Source: Thermoplasmata archaeon (GTDB taxonomy: Archaea; Thermoplasmatota; Thermoplasmata; Lutacidiplasmatales; UBA184). Taken from it: DNA of 64,000 bases. Both the position numbers and the translations under genes were made by a program. Shown one piece after another: positions 7,916-17,085 of this stretch. The DNA lies in assembly GCA_022750195.1 (NCBI GenBank), contig JAKIWE010000002.1:1-64000 (forward strand), given 5' to 3'. The stretch's first letter is position 1. Each line of letters opens with the position of its first letter. A model generated the notes under the pieces. The model did not search any database. It worked only from the letters and a program-made list of their open reading frames with translations, and was not told where the DNA came from.

Positions 7916-8857
7916 GTGAGTCCGGAACCCCAGACCCCGGCGACCGCGGCGCTGCACGCGCTCCGGGAGAGGGCCGAGAAGGACCCGTCGCTGAGCCTCC
8001 TCTTAGGAGCGCCTCCCGCCGCGCCGCCGGCTCGTTTCACCGAGCCGCTCGCCGGGCGCATGGAGTTCATCGAGGAGGCCGGGCCGGGGATCTGGCCGGC
8101 GGTCGAGCGACGTAGGGCCTCCTCCTCGGCGGTTGTCGCCGTCGTGGCTCACCTCGGTCACCTGGGCACGAGCTACGGAGCGCTGCGCGCGGAGGTAGCT
8201 CGGACGGGGTCCAACCTGAAGATCATCGCTCTGGACGGTGGCCTCGTCGGACCGAGCGCACCCACCTCGGCCCCGGTACTCGAGGACCTCGGTCTGATGG
8301 CGACCTTGCCCGCGATGACCGTGGTCGCGCCCGCCGATGCTGAGAGCGCTCGGAGCGCCCTGGGGGCGTGCCTCGATCACGACGGCCCGGCGTACCTCCG
8401 CCTCGCCTCGACCGAGCGGCGGGGGTTGGGCCACCCGGAGTTTCGGCTCGGCGTCGCTCCCGCCCTCCGCACGGGCGACGACCTCACGATCGTCGCGGTC
8501 GGGTGCCTCGTGGCGAGAGCGATCGACGTCGCCGAGGAGATCGGACAGATGGGGCTCAAGGTCCGGGTGCTCGACGCCGCGAGCGTGAAGCCGTTGGACG
8601 CGAAGGCGATCCTTCGGGCAGCCCGAGAGACGGAGGCGATCGTGGTCTTGGAGGACCATACCGCCCTCGCGGGCGTCGGCAGCCAGGTCGCCGCGATCGT
8701 CGCCGAGCACCGTCCCGCGCCCATCGTTCGCCTCGGGGTCCCGGACCTGTTCGCCGGTCCGTTCCCGACCCTCGCGCAGGCCGACCCGTACGGGGTCTCG
8801 CAGGAACGAGTGGTCGAGGCGTGCCTCGACCTGCTCCGCCGCAGGGGCAAGGTCTAG
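7916..8857 (+). CDS. Transketolase, C-terminal subunit
   Basis: A 313-residue protein equal to the pyrimidine-binding plus C-terminal domains of transketolase, as in archaea with split enzymes. Seen: [19 protein letters not shown] (start of the PYR domain with a conserved Glu), [29 protein letters not shown], and the C-terminal domain [22 protein letters not shown]...[16 protein letters not shown]. The N-terminal ThDP-phosphate-binding subunit, normally the immediate upstream gene, is absent here: endonuclease IV takes that place. GTG 7916 is the only good start after the upstream stop. The usual SxGxxHA-like loops look shortened at the N-terminus, which may mean an altered enzyme. Confidence 0.85.
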   Translation: MSPEPQTPATAALHALRERAEKDPSLSLLLGAPPAAPPARFTEPLAGRMEFIEEAGPGIWPAVERRRASSSAVVAVVAHLGHLGTSYGALRAEVARTGSNLKIIALDGGLVGPSAPTSAPVLEDLGLMATLPAMTVVAPADAESARSALGACLDHDGPAYLRLASTERRGLGHPEFRLGVAPALRTGDDLTIVAVGCLVARAIDVAEEIGQMGLKVRVLDAASVKPLDAKAILRAARETEAIVVLEDHTALAGVGSQVAAIVAEHRPAPIVRLGVPDLFAGPFPTLAQADPYGVSQERVVEACLDLLRRRGKV

Positions 8858-8892
8858 TACCCCAGGCCGGTGGCCGCCCGCGAGCGTGGACC

Positions 8893-9540
8893 ATGAAGCT
8901 GTTCCTCGACACCGCGCACCTCGACGAGATCCGGACCATGTGGGACATCGGGATCCTCGACGGGGTCACCACGAACCCGTCGCTGGTCTCGAAGGAGGGG
9001 AAGAAGTTCGAGGACGTTCTCCGGGAGATCACCGCGCTCGGGATCCCGTCGGTCTCGGCCGAGGTCGTCGCGACCGACGCCGAGGGGATGGTCAAGGAGG
9101 GCCGTCGGCTTCGCGAGATCCACCCGTCGATCTATGTGAAATGCCCGATGACCTCCGCGGGCCTGAAGGCGACGAAGATCCTCGCCGGGGAAGGGACCCG
9201 GGTCAACATGACCCTCGTCTTTTCAGCGAACCAGGCGCTGCTCGCCGCGAAGGTCGGCGCGGCGTACGTCAGCCCGTTCATCGGCCGCCTCGACGACATC
9301 AGCGAAGTTGGGATGGAGCTCATCGAGGACGTCGTGCAGATCTACCGGAACTACTCGTTCCCGACCGAGGTGCTCGTCGCGAGCGTCCGGCACCCGATCC
9401 ACGTGCTCGAGGCCGCGAAGATCGGAGCGGACATCTGCACGATGCCGTTCGCGGTGATGGAGAAGCTCGTTCAGCACCCGCTGACCGACATCGGGCTCGC
9501 TCGGTTCCTGAAGGACTGGGAGAAGGTCCCGAAGGGCTAG
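8893..9540 (+). CDS. tal: Transaldolase, short (FSA/TalC-like) type
   Basis: A 215-residue single-domain class I aldolase. TTNPS at residues 26-30, the Schiff-base lysine Lys83 in YVKCPMT, NMTLVFS and the [13 protein letters not shown] segment are typical of the short transaldolase / fructose-6-phosphate aldolase family. It should swap dihydroxyacetone units between sugar phosphates in the non-oxidative pentose phosphate pathway, which fits the transketolase half 35 bp upstream and rpiA at 1.8 kb. Whether it acts as transaldolase or F6P aldolase cannot be settled by eye. Confidence 0.92.
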   Translation: MKLFLDTAHLDEIRTMWDIGILDGVTTNPSLVSKEGKKFEDVLREITALGIPSVSAEVVATDAEGMVKEGRRLREIHPSIYVKCPMTSAGLKATKILAGEGTRVNMTLVFSANQALLAAKVGAAYVSPFIGRLDDISEVGMELIEDVVQIYRNYSFPTEVLVASVRHPIHVLEAAKIGADICTMPFAVMEKLVQHPLTDIGLARFLKDWEKVPKG

Positions 9541-9554
9541 CGCGCCCCGCTCGC

Positions 9555-9562
9555 CTATATTG
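9555..9562 (+). promoter_or_regulatory. TATA box for the DUF357-translin-MTAP set
   Basis: CTATATTG lies about 28 nt before ATG 9587, leaderless spacing. It probably drives the three overlapping genes up to 11299. Confidence 0.6.
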
Positions 9563-9586
9563 GGGGGCAGCGGTGGCGCCGGGCCG

Positions 9587-9874
9587 ATGCCCGAGGCGCC
9601 CCCCTTGCTCGAGAAGTACCTTCGGTTGACGCACGAAGCCCTCGAGCGGGTCAAACCCGCCGCGCCGGCCCGGTCGTTCCTCGAGACCGCGAGCGCGGAC
9701 TTTCTCTCGATGGCGAAGGCGTACGTGACCGACGCCGAGCATTTCCTCGCGCAGGGCGACCGCGACCGGGCGCTGGCCGCCGTCAGCTACGCGCACGGCT
9801 GGCTCGACGCGGGCGTCCGGTTCGGCCTCTTGGAGGCGGGCGGGGACGATGTCCGATTCACCCTCTACCGGTAG
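9587..9874 (+). CDS. DUF357 family protein
   Basis: A 95-residue all-helical protein resembling the archaeal DUF357 family: EKYLRLTHEALERVKPA, then FLSMAKAYVTDAEHFLAQGD and RALAAVSYAHGWLDAGVRFGLLE. The function of the family is unknown. ATG 9587 was preferred over an upstream TTG because of the TATA box. Its 3' end overlaps the start of the translin gene by 26 bp, and the two families are commonly neighbours in archaea, which supports a shared role with nucleic acids. Confidence 0.85.
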   Translation: MPEAPPLLEKYLRLTHEALERVKPAAPARSFLETASADFLSMAKAYVTDAEHFLAQGDRDRALAAVSYAHGWLDAGVRFGLLEAGGDDVRFTLYR

Positions 9875-10511
9875 GCCCGCGGCCTCGGGACCGAGCCCGC
9901 TCGCCGAGCGGGTCCTCACCTCGATCGAATCTCATCTCCAGCAACGCGAGCAGCGAAGGGAGGAGCTCTACCAGCGTGCCCGCCGCCTGCGTCGGCTCGC
10001 GCAGGGGACGATGATCCGACTGCATGCTCGGAGCGCGGCCGCGGAGGAGATCGCGGAGGTGCGGCGGGCCGCGAAGGAGCTCGCCGAGTTCGTCCACCGC
10101 GACGCGCGGGGCGATGCCTCCGTCGCGCTCGACGCGTTTCAGGAGGCGGTCGAAGCCTGTCTCCTCGGCGCCGTGATCCTCGGCGACGAACTTCCCGGGC
10201 CGGTCGAGCTCGGGGTCGAACCGGAGCCCTACCTCCTGGGGCTGGGGGACCTCGTCGGGGAGCTTCGCCGGGTCGCGTTGGACCAGCTCGTCCGCGCCGA
10301 CCTCGCCGGCGCCGATGCGACCGTGGGTCTCATGGACGGCCTGGTCCGCGTTCTCATGCGCTTCGACACGACGCGCGCGATCGTGGCGCTGAAGCCGAAG
10401 CAGGACGTCGCCCGCTCCCTCCTCGAACGTACGCGGGGGGACGTCACCATGGCCCACCTGCTCGAGCGCCAACGGACGGGGCCCAGTGCCGGCGGCGAGT
10501 CGGGGCGATGA
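9849..10511 (+). CDS. Translin-family protein
   Basis: A 220-residue helical protein of the translin/TRAX family, RNA- or DNA-binding proteins that form ring-like oligomers; some TRAX members are RNases. The signature YLLGLGDLVGELRRVALDQLV is clear, followed by LMDGLVRVLMRFD and KQDVARSLLERTRGDV near the C-terminus. It begins within the DUF357 gene (ATG 9849) and its stop overlaps the MTA phosphorylase start as ATGA, so the three are one translational unit. Confidence 0.9.
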   Translation: MSDSPSTGRPAASGPSPLAERVLTSIESHLQQREQRREELYQRARRLRRLAQGTMIRLHARSAAAEEIAEVRRAAKELAEFVHRDARGDASVALDAFQEAVEACLLGAVILGDELPGPVELGVEPEPYLLGLGDLVGELRRVALDQLVRADLAGADATVGLMDGLVRVLMRFDTTRAIVALKPKQDVARSLLERTRGDVTMAHLLERQRTGPSAGGESGR

Positions 10512-11299
10512 CCGAACGCCGGAGCACCGTCGCGGTGATCGGCGGCTCGGGCGTCACCGGCATCTTCGCCGAGGGGAGCACGCGGATCCATCGCGTGAGC
10601 ACCCCGTGGGGGGCCCCCTCGGGCCCGATCGAGGAGGGGACCGTCGGTGGCCTGCGGGTCCTGTTCCTCTCCCGGCACGGACCCGGGCATACGATCCCCC
10701 CGCACCGGGTCAACTACCGAGCGAACGTGGATGCCCTCGTCAATCTCGGGGCTGAGGCGATCCTCACCGTCAGTTCGGTCGGCTCCCTGCGCGAGGATCT
10801 GCCCCCCGGGACGTTCGTGGTGCCGGACCAGTTCGTGGATTTCACCAAGGGTCGCCCGACGACGTTCTTCGACGGCGGCCGGGTCTACCACGTCTCGCTG
10901 GCGGACCCGTTCTGCCCGGACCTGGCGAAGGCTGCGGAAGCGGCGGGGGCGGAGCAGGGCGTCCCGATGGCGACGGGGAAGACCTACGTCTGCGTCGAGG
11001 GCCCGCGGTTCTCGACTCGGGCGGAGTCCCGCTTCTTCCGCACGCTCGCGGACGTGATCGGGATGACCCTCGTGCCCGAGGTCACCCTGGCCCGGGAGCG
11101 TGCGCTCTGCTACCTCTGCCTCGCGATGGTGACCGACTTCGATGTGTGGGCCGAGCGCCCGGTCGAGCTCGAAGAGATCGTCGCAACGATGCGCAAGAAC
11201 GTGGAACGGATGCAGGGGTTGCTCGGCCAGTTACTGCCGCGGCTCGGCCACGAACCGACGTGCCAGTGCCGCAGCGCGCTGGAGCACGCCGGCGCCTGA
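10508..11299 (+). CDS. 5'-methylthioadenosine (or methylthioinosine) phosphorylase
   Basis: A 263-residue family 2 purine nucleoside phosphorylase for methionine salvage. Phosphate- and base-site segments are visible: IGGSGVTG at the N-terminus, SRHGPGHTIPPHRVNYRAN, SVGSLREDLPPG, YVCVEGPRFSTRAES, and GMTLVPEVTLARERALCY. The Phe/Met neighbourhood suits 5'-methylthio substrates, but MTA versus MTI preference is not decidable here. Its ATG overlaps the stop of the translin gene. A C-terminal CQCRSALEHA Cys pair is typical of archaeal members. Confidence 0.9.
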   Translation: MTERRSTVAVIGGSGVTGIFAEGSTRIHRVSTPWGAPSGPIEEGTVGGLRVLFLSRHGPGHTIPPHRVNYRANVDALVNLGAEAILTVSSVGSLREDLPPGTFVVPDQFVDFTKGRPTTFFDGGRVYHVSLADPFCPDLAKAAEAAGAEQGVPMATGKTYVCVEGPRFSTRAESRFFRTLADVIGMTLVPEVTLARERALCYLCLAMVTDFDVWAERPVELEEIVATMRKNVERMQGLLGQLLPRLGHEPTCQCRSALEHAGA

Positions 11300-11313
11300 G
11301 GTCGAAGCCCGGC

Positions 11314-11526
11314 TTACCGCGGACCGCGCCGAACCGTGATCGGGATCACGCCGGCGACGAATTCGCGTTCGGCGATCTCGACCGGGTCGATGAGCTCGCC
11401 GGGGACCTCGATAAGAATGGGGGCACCGAGCGACACCTGGAGGGCGCGCGCACCGAGGATGCGAGCCCGCTCGAACCGGGTGTACTCCGAGGAGGCCGGA
11501 GGCGACCCAGCGGCCCTCTCCGACAC
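11314..11526 (-). CDS. rpoK: DNA-directed RNA polymerase subunit Rpo6 (RpoK, omega homologue)
   Basis: A 70-residue polymerase subunit that helps fold and hold the largest subunit. The core [22 protein letters not shown] and the C-terminal [21 protein letters not shown] block are diagnostic. GTG 11526 gives the normal family length; other starts upstream would run into the dispersed repeat at 11.6 kb. Convergent with the MTA phosphorylase, 14 bp apart. It is the last core gene before the accessory island. Confidence 0.9.
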   Translation of the reverse strand: MSERAAGSPPASSEYTRFERARILGARALQVSLGAPILIEVPGELIDPVEIAEREFVAGVIPITVRRGPR

Positions 11527-11868
11527 TATAGCCAACCTCGAGGCCCCGGACGGTTCAGCGGCCAGCAAGAAAGCGGCCACCCGGCTTATGGTATTTACGC
11601 TTTGCGAGAACGTGGGCTTTGCACGGAAACGAGCCGCACGGACCTCCGTGCACAAAAAGTCACGGGCCCGCACAAGAAGTCAACGGTAGCGCAGGCGGGT
11701 TGGCATGCCAGTTCAGTGCGTCCTCGTTCGGACCGCTACGCCACTTCTGTTACGTGTCTACGGCGTCGACAGCTCGAGATCCAGTTGGAGTTCGCAACGA
11801 AAGTCAGGCTGGTCGCCGCAAGCCGATGGCTCTCAGAATTGGACTAGACTCAGATGAGGTCGCTGGCG
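11527..11868. other. Intergenic region carrying repeat copy A; no gene seen
   Basis: About 340 bp between rpoK and the secreted-protein gene. It should hold the rpoK promoter (GTAAATACCATAAG on the minus strand near 11583-11596) and the first copy of the dispersed repeat. The rest, from about 11660, has no convincing reading frame and is lower in GC than the core genome; it marks the edge of the accessory island. Confidence 0.6.
11606..11653 (+). repeat. Dispersed repeat, copy A
   Basis: The 26-nt core at 11606-11631 (starting GAGAACGTGGGCTTTGCACG) matches copy C at 21286-21311 in 25 of 26 positions and copy B at 20433-20458 less well. It is followed by CTCCGTGCAC, also found after copy B, and GCACGGA at 11621-11627 can pair with TCCGTGC at 11645-11651 to form a hairpin. 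Confidence 0.65.
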
Positions 11869-12567
11869 CTATGCAAAATTCATGTAACTCAGCGTCGCCT
11901 GGCCACTGGGCGATCCTGCGCACCCGTGCACAGTATTGAGCATATCGTTTTCCGCGTTATCTTGAGTGTTTCCGTTGCCTGCTGAGAAGGTGACGATCTC
12001 CACACCCACACGAGGCTGATAGTAGGAACCGATGCTGAGAGTAACCGAGTAAGACGGGGTATAGGGTAGCGCGCAAAGATCAGAAGTTACTGCAGAATTG
12101 CCGCCAGAGGAATTGTCATTTAGAGCTAGTGAAGCAACCGTATAGTAGGTGTTTGCGCCATTCCCACCGCCGACCTGCGCTATTGCGTAGTAGAAGTATG
12201 TCCTAGTCCAATCGCCCCCGGATCCGAAGAATACACCCTTGTCATAGTACGCCGAAAGATGCTCGGTCACGACTACCTTGTAGGAAAAGGTGTATGAAGT
12301 CTTCGTAGCTTGGAAAATGGTTGGACTCGAGTAAAGTCCCGACCAAACGATCTGCTCTCCAGTGTTAGACAGAGTGCACCCGGCGCTATAGACAGAATTG
12401 CTCTTGGCGTACTGCGAGTAAGTACCCGCTGCTACGTTAGGAGAATTGTTTGTGTAGGTATTCGAACCGTGGCACGGAGCGAATCCAGAGTGATTCGACC
12501 ATCCGCTGTTGTACGGCGCCGTGAAAGTGTACGCTAGCGCCGCGGGCAATACGAAAATGAGGACCAC
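11869..12567 (-). CDS. Predicted secreted Ser/Asn/Tyr-rich protein, N-terminus unclear
   Basis: A 232-residue low-GC reading frame starting with a hydrophobic stretch VVLIFVLPAALAYTF, like a signal-peptide core with an ALA cleavage site, followed by an extracellular-looking, Asn/Ser/Gly/Tyr-rich beta domain with four to five cysteines (PCHGS, AGCTLS, DLCALP, HGCAGS). I recognise no family. The usual positively charged signal N-terminus is missing: an in-frame TGA lies nine codons before GTG 12567, with the intervening codons also reading as signal-like GFSLPFL. The gene may therefore be 5'-damaged or use an unusual start. Codon use and GC are unlike the core genes, suggesting transfer. Confidence 0.5.
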   Translation of the reverse strand: MVLIFVLPAALAYTFTAPYNSGWSNHSGFAPCHGSNTYTNNSPNVAAGTYSQYAKSNSVYSAGCTLSNTGEQIVWSGLYSSPTIFQATKTSYTFSYKVVVTEHLSAYYDKGVFFGSGGDWTRTYFYYAIAQVGGGNGANTYYTVASLALNDNSSGGNSAVTSDLCALPYTPSYSVTLSIGSYYQPRVGVEIVTFSAGNGNTQDNAENDMLNTVHGCAGSPSGQATLSYMNFA

Positions 12568-12778
12568 AAGAAAGGGAAGGGAAAATCCGGCTCAACGAAC
12601 TATTCGCCGCGTCGTCTGCGACATGCAGCCTCATCTCCGGCAGGGAGTCGGGCTATTACTACGTGTCTGTCGAGGCCTATTCCTTACACGCTACGCAAGT
12701 CTAGATAAACGTGCGTAATAGCTGACTAGAGTGGAAAACTCTCTCCCGTGAAAGCGCACCGAGCCCCGTGATCTCTTT
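12568..12778. other. Intergenic stretch between secreted protein and IS110 element
   Basis: About 210 bp with no supported gene. It should contain one end of the IS110-family element, but no terminal repeats are evident, which is normal for this family. Confidence 0.4.
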
Positions 12779-13981
12779 CTAACCGGCATTGCCGGCCTCC
12801 TTCGTTAGGCGGTCCAACAGCGGCGTCCGCTCGATCAGATTCTCTCCCACTTCCTTGAGGCGTTCCTCCGAGATGTCCGGTACGACCTCCCGGGCGCGCA
12901 CCCCCATCCGCTGAGTCTTCCGGGCGGTCAGCTCCTCATCCTCGTCCTTGAACGGCTCGTTGTACGTGAGCATCCACCAGACGGCGCAGGCCAACTTGCG
13001 GGCAGCGGCCACCTGCGCCTTCGGCGCCCCGATTGCCTTCGCCTTCTTCTCGTAGAACCGCTTGATCGCGGTGTCCCGGTTCGCCCGGAGCATTCCCTGC
13101 ACCGCGATGCAGAGGAACCGCTTCAGCACCGCATCGCCCTTCTTCACCGAGCGGTGCTGGCTGACCCTCTCCCCCGAGTTGTCAGCCCGAGGCATGACCC
13201 CGGCGTGCGAGCAGAGCTGCTTCTTGTTCAAGAACCGACGGATGTCCCCGATCTCCGCGACGATCGCCACCGCGGCGTAGTAGTCCACCCCGGGAATCGT
13301 CATCAGGAGCTAAACGTCGGGACGCTCCGTCGCGGTCTTCGCGAGCTCGGCCTGGAGCGCCACTTCTTGGTCCGCGAGAAGGCTGAGCTGCTCGAGAGCC
13401 CGAGCCAGATGGCCACGCTCCTCGGCGGGGAGCGGTAGGCGGGTGAGCCTACGGATCCCTCCGACCCCGAACCAGTCCGAGTGCTCCTTCATCTCCTCAT
13501 CGAGGAGGTTCCGGGTCACCAGCGCGTGGACCTGGTTTCTCACGACGGTCGCCTTTACACCGAGGTCCTGACGAGCTCGCACCAGGGTCCGCAGCCGGTC
13601 GATCTCCGGCGGTGGGACGTGGCACTCCGGCAGGAACCCGGCCTGGTAGAGGTGGGCGAGCGTCGCGCTGTCGCGCTCGTCGGTCTTCACCGGCGCCTTC
13701 GTGATCAGAGCCACCTTGTTCGGGGCGGCCATGTGAAGCTCGCTCCCCGCCTCCTTCAGCGCGGTCGCCACCGCCTTGCCCGCCGTGCTCGCCTCGAGGA
13801 CGATGGGGACCGAGGTCCCCACCTCTCGCGCGAAGGCGAGCAGGTGCGTTCGGGTCGTGGGGAAGGTGCGCTGCTTCATCCGCCTTCCCCCGGCTGCCAG
13901 GTAGGTCGCCGTGGTCGTCCCCTTGTGCACGTCGAGTCCGACGCAAGGCTGCTCGAAGTGCACCGTCGCTCCGTCGTTCAC
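12779..13981 (-). pseudogene. IS110-family transposase interrupted by an in-frame TAG
   Basis: The N-terminal DEDD catalytic domain is complete: Asp in GLDVHKGTT, Glu in VLEAST and the two Asp of KTDERDSATLAHL. The C-terminal domain (MTIPGVDYYAAVAIVAEIGD, then SHAGVMPRADNSGERV with the family's serine region and KKGDAVLKRFL) continues in the same frame, but a TAG at 13312-13310 separates them (...ERPDV-stop-LLMTIPG). Relatives usually read Glu at this place, so one GAG-to-TAG change explains it. TAG is an ordinary stop in this genome, so read-through is not assumed. GTG 13981 is the likely start. The chemistry of the family is DNA recombination guided by a bridge RNA. Confidence 0.88.
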
Positions 13982-14259
13982 GTTTCTCTTCGCCTCTTTC
14001 CTTGGGCGAACCCGGCCCCGGGTCTCAACCATCTCCCGTACGGGCTTCCCGCCGAACGGCGAGGAGCACCAGATGGACCCGTCGTAAGGGCGGCCACACT
14101 CAGAAGCGTGCTCGAAGCACGGAGAGTTTGTCGGCCGCCCGGGCCCGGGTTCACGACGTCCGAAGAGCGCCGTAGTTCATGGGCGCTTTCACGTCCACTC
14201 AGGATTTACCCGTGGTGGATTAAGCCCGCAGACGGTCAAAGTGCTGAGATTGTTCCGCG
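12779..14259 (-). mobile_element. IS110-family insertion element (approximate limits) with 5' noncoding segment
   Basis: Defined by the transposase gene plus the roughly 280-bp noncoding stretch 13982-14259 upstream of it. IS110 elements lack inverted ends, so the borders are estimates. In the IS110 group the bridge RNA is encoded between the element end and the transposase start, which is this stretch; it contains several GC-rich inverted segments (for example GGCCGCCC... around 14090-14160) that could fold. Confidence 0.6.
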
Positions 14260-15663
14260 TCAGTCTCGACTCCTAAACAGCGCGGTCGCTATGGAGATGG
14301 GAATTACAATCCAGCCCACTAACAAGAGTGTGACGATGCCTAGACCCCCGATGACGGCGATGATGAACGGTCCTCCTCCGCTATAGTAGAACACCGACCA
14401 TCCGACGATTGAGATCGAAACCTGGACCGGATTGAACATCCCGAGAGTTGATGATGACACCTCTCCGGTTTGAAGAACTGCGGTTAGAGGAAACCAAAGC
14501 AGCGTCAGTAGAATCACGAGGAGAAGAAGACCCGCAATTAGACCCGTAACGGACCGCGAGAGATGTGCTCCTAGAAACGATAGGCCGATGAACGAGATTC
14601 CTTCGGCGACGAATGCGAGCGTTAGCGCCGCCCAAACTGAAACCGGAAGTCCGACGTGCGTTTGCTGGCCAAATGACACACCAAGGGCAATTGCACCCCC
14701 CGCCACAGCGGCAGCAACCACCGAGGTAGCGGCGAAGTAGCGCCCAAGAATGATTCTAGTGCGAGTGAGCGGGAGAGTGACGAGTGGTTAGAGACTTCCA
14801 TTTAACCGATCGCGGCCATATCCTGCGTAACCAATCAATACACTGCCGAGAGCGACGAACGTTGCCATAAGGTTGGTTGAAGTTCCGAGAGTGTTGCCAG
14901 CCAAAGTTACGGAGGTCTGTGTCGGGTCCAAATCTGAGTAATGATACTGCGTTGCAGCAAGGACTACCCCGTTGTGGTCTGTGATATTAAACAGAACCAC
15001 ATCGGTCGGCAGAATCGGGCCGGGCGCATGGAAATTAAGCAAGTCTGGTGCTCTCGTGATAATGCCGAGCGTACCGTTGATGCGGGGTGAGCCTGAGGTC
15101 GTTGACGCAATGACGCAGTAGTTGAGGGAAGTGCCGCGTGGGACGGCGCCGCTGGTGTCCGAATAGGCGACCAACAGACTAGGTCTACTCAGGAACGTTC
15201 CCGACGATGCGACTGAAAACGTTCCGTATAGGGGGGTCAAAACGGAGGGGGGCGGATAGGCGAGATTCGTTGCGAAGAAGGATTGATCGCCCTGACTGGA
15301 CACATTGAATGAGACGGCACAAACACACGGCGTTCCTGCCCAGTTCAGTTTGGTGAAGCCCTCGGTGTTAGATTCGCCCGTCATGATTTCGCTGGGAGGT
15401 GACGAAGAATTGTTAGTCGAACTGATGGTTGCGATCACCGCTACGTTCGCCAATGGAGTCCCCGCTGAATTGTACGTGAGAACGCTGAACGAATAGGCCT
15501 GAGAGTAATTGTAAGAAACGGCAGCTCTAAGGCCCGCGGAGCTCGAGAATGCGTTCGAACCCCCTTTGGGAATCAAGGTCCCGCCTACGACCAACATCAG
15601 GAACACGGCCAAAACCGTGGCACTCATCGACATCCGAGTAAGCTCACGTAACGGGCCCATCAC
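14260..15663 (-). pseudogene. ABC-2 type exporter permease interrupted by an in-frame TAA
   Basis: One frame runs from GTG 15663 to 14260 with a single TAA at 14790-14788. The first part has an N-terminal membrane segment (SATVLAVFLMLVVGGTLI), a large Ser/Thr-rich outside domain and a return membrane segment ending YGRDRLNGSL. After the stop the frame continues PLVTLPLTRTRIILGRYFAA and four to five more membrane segments. ABC permeases of this kind usually read ...GSLE-P.LxLPLTRTRIxLGR, so a Glu GAA-to-TAA change is the simplest reading. GTG 15663 overlaps the stop of the ATPase gene as GTGA. Without repair or read-through, the exporter is likely inactive. Confidence 0.75.
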
Positions 15664-16559
15664 GTGTCTTCCCTCACCAAACGGAGAAGGTACTCCTCAA
15701 GGTCGTCCTCACTTGCCCTTAGCTCGTTGACAACGTATCCCGCATGAACGAGCTTTGCGTTGATTGCGCCAGGGTCGAGGGATTCCCCACGTAGCTTGAT
15801 AGTCGTCCCTGAGACGCTGACCGCTCCGAATTCTCGGAGAAGATGTATCGTGTCTTCAGCGAATCGATCAAGGACGACGACTACTTGGTTTCTCGTTCCC
15901 GGGGGAATCTGACTCGTTGGGATTGTGGCGAGGATCCGACCGTGACTGATCACTGACACGCGGTCGCATGTTGTCCGGACTTCCCTCAAGTTATGCGAGG
16001 ATAGTAAGACCCCCCGATTCTCCCCCTCTGAACTGCGGATCCATTCGCGCAGATGGGCGACAGCAGACGGATCCAACCCGTTAAATGGCTCATCGAGAAG
16101 GTAGTACTCAGGGGATAGCAACGATGCTACAACAATGGCGAATCGCTTCCTCATACCCATTGAGAGTTCGCGAAATCGCTTCTTCTTGTGATCCCAGAGT
16201 CCCCATTCCCTGAGCAGTCTGATTCCGGTCGACGATTCGACGCCTCCAATCATGTCGGAGTAGTATACCAGGAGGGCGTCAATCTTCAACTGAGAATCGT
16301 GGAACGGCTGTTCGGGCACCCAGCCGATCCTCCGAGAGGCATCAACTTTGGCCGCGACCAGGTCATATTCGTCAACAGTAATTCGACCTGATTCGGGGAG
16401 GGTTAGACCACATGCTATTCGAAGCGTCGTAGTTTTTCCCGCACCGTTTAGACCGACTTTCCCATGGACCTCTCCAGCTCGCAATTGGAGAGAGACCGAG
16501 TCTACAGCCGGCTTCTCCCATCGAGAAAATCGCTTTGTAACATTCTTTAGTTCGAGCAC
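15660..16559 (-). CDS. ABC transporter ATP-binding protein (exporter type)
   Basis: A 299-residue ABC ATPase. Walker A GLNGAGKTT at residues 36-44, a Q-loop-like VPEQPFHD near 81, signature LSMGMRKRF at 132-140 and Walker B YYLLDEPFNGLDP at 152-164 are all intact; SSHNLREV holds the switch His. The C-terminal about 70 residues resemble the extension seen in CcmA/DrrA-like exporters. GTG 16559 is the start. Its only partner, the downstream permease, is interrupted, so this ATPase is probably orphaned. GC is lower than in the core genes. Confidence 0.9.
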   Translation of the reverse strand: MLELKNVTKRFSRWEKPAVDSVSLQLRAGEVHGKVGLNGAGKTTTLRIACGLTLPESGRITVDEYDLVAAKVDASRRIGWVPEQPFHDSQLKIDALLVYYSDMIGGVESSTGIRLLREWGLWDHKKKRFRELSMGMRKRFAIVVASLLSPEYYLLDEPFNGLDPSAVAHLREWIRSSEGENRGVLLSSHNLREVRTTCDRVSVISHGRILATIPTSQIPPGTRNQVVVVLDRFAEDTIHLLREFGAVSVSGTTIKLRGESLDPGAINAKLVHAGYVVNELRASEDDLEEYLLRLVREDT

Positions 16560-17085
16560 CGGGGTTTCGCTCAGTCAGTCGACTGATTTCAAGGAATCTG
16601 GCGGTGCTGCTCGCCCCCAGGGCTCAATTCGTTGATAGGGAGGTATTGGACGCAACTCCGCATATGTCCCTACTCATAACCTGCCTCGCATCCTTAGGAG
16701 TGTACTTCATGACTAGGCATAACAACTCCCCCGAAGCCCCTTCGGTGAGCCTCCCGCGATCGACGCCTGATGGCACGCTTGTTTGACCCCTCCAGCGTGC
16801 AGTAGCCCCCTACTCAGGAGAGCTCATGGCTGTGAGTTGTCTTCGACAGGGGCATACAGGTTGCGCCGGATATAGGGCCTTTGTACGACCCCCAAATCGA
16901 AGCTTGCCGAGCAGGCATCTGGCATGGAATCTCACTGAGATTTCTGGGGCTACGCGCCAACTCACTGGAGGGGAGGTCCTTCTACGCGCGGAACGGCTTC
17001 GGCTGGCGAGTGCGGAGCAGTTGGAAACTCCTTTATCCCATCGACAATCCGGAGACGCGTTTCAACAATTTCTAGGAATTCTCGG
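16560..17085. other. Gene-poor stretch within the island
   Basis: About 525 bp with only short overlapping reading frames in several phases, none with a recognisable family or a good promoter-start pair. It presumably contains the promoter of the ABC ATPase (CTTGAAATC on the minus strand near 16590). It may be decayed sequence. Confidence 0.5.

Noticed and set aside
13310-13312. Reading the in-frame TAG of the transposase as pyrrolysine
   Set aside because: TAG ends many ordinary genes in this window (for example transaldolase, the K+ channel and both RnfD-like genes), so it is a normal stop here, and no pyl gene is seen.
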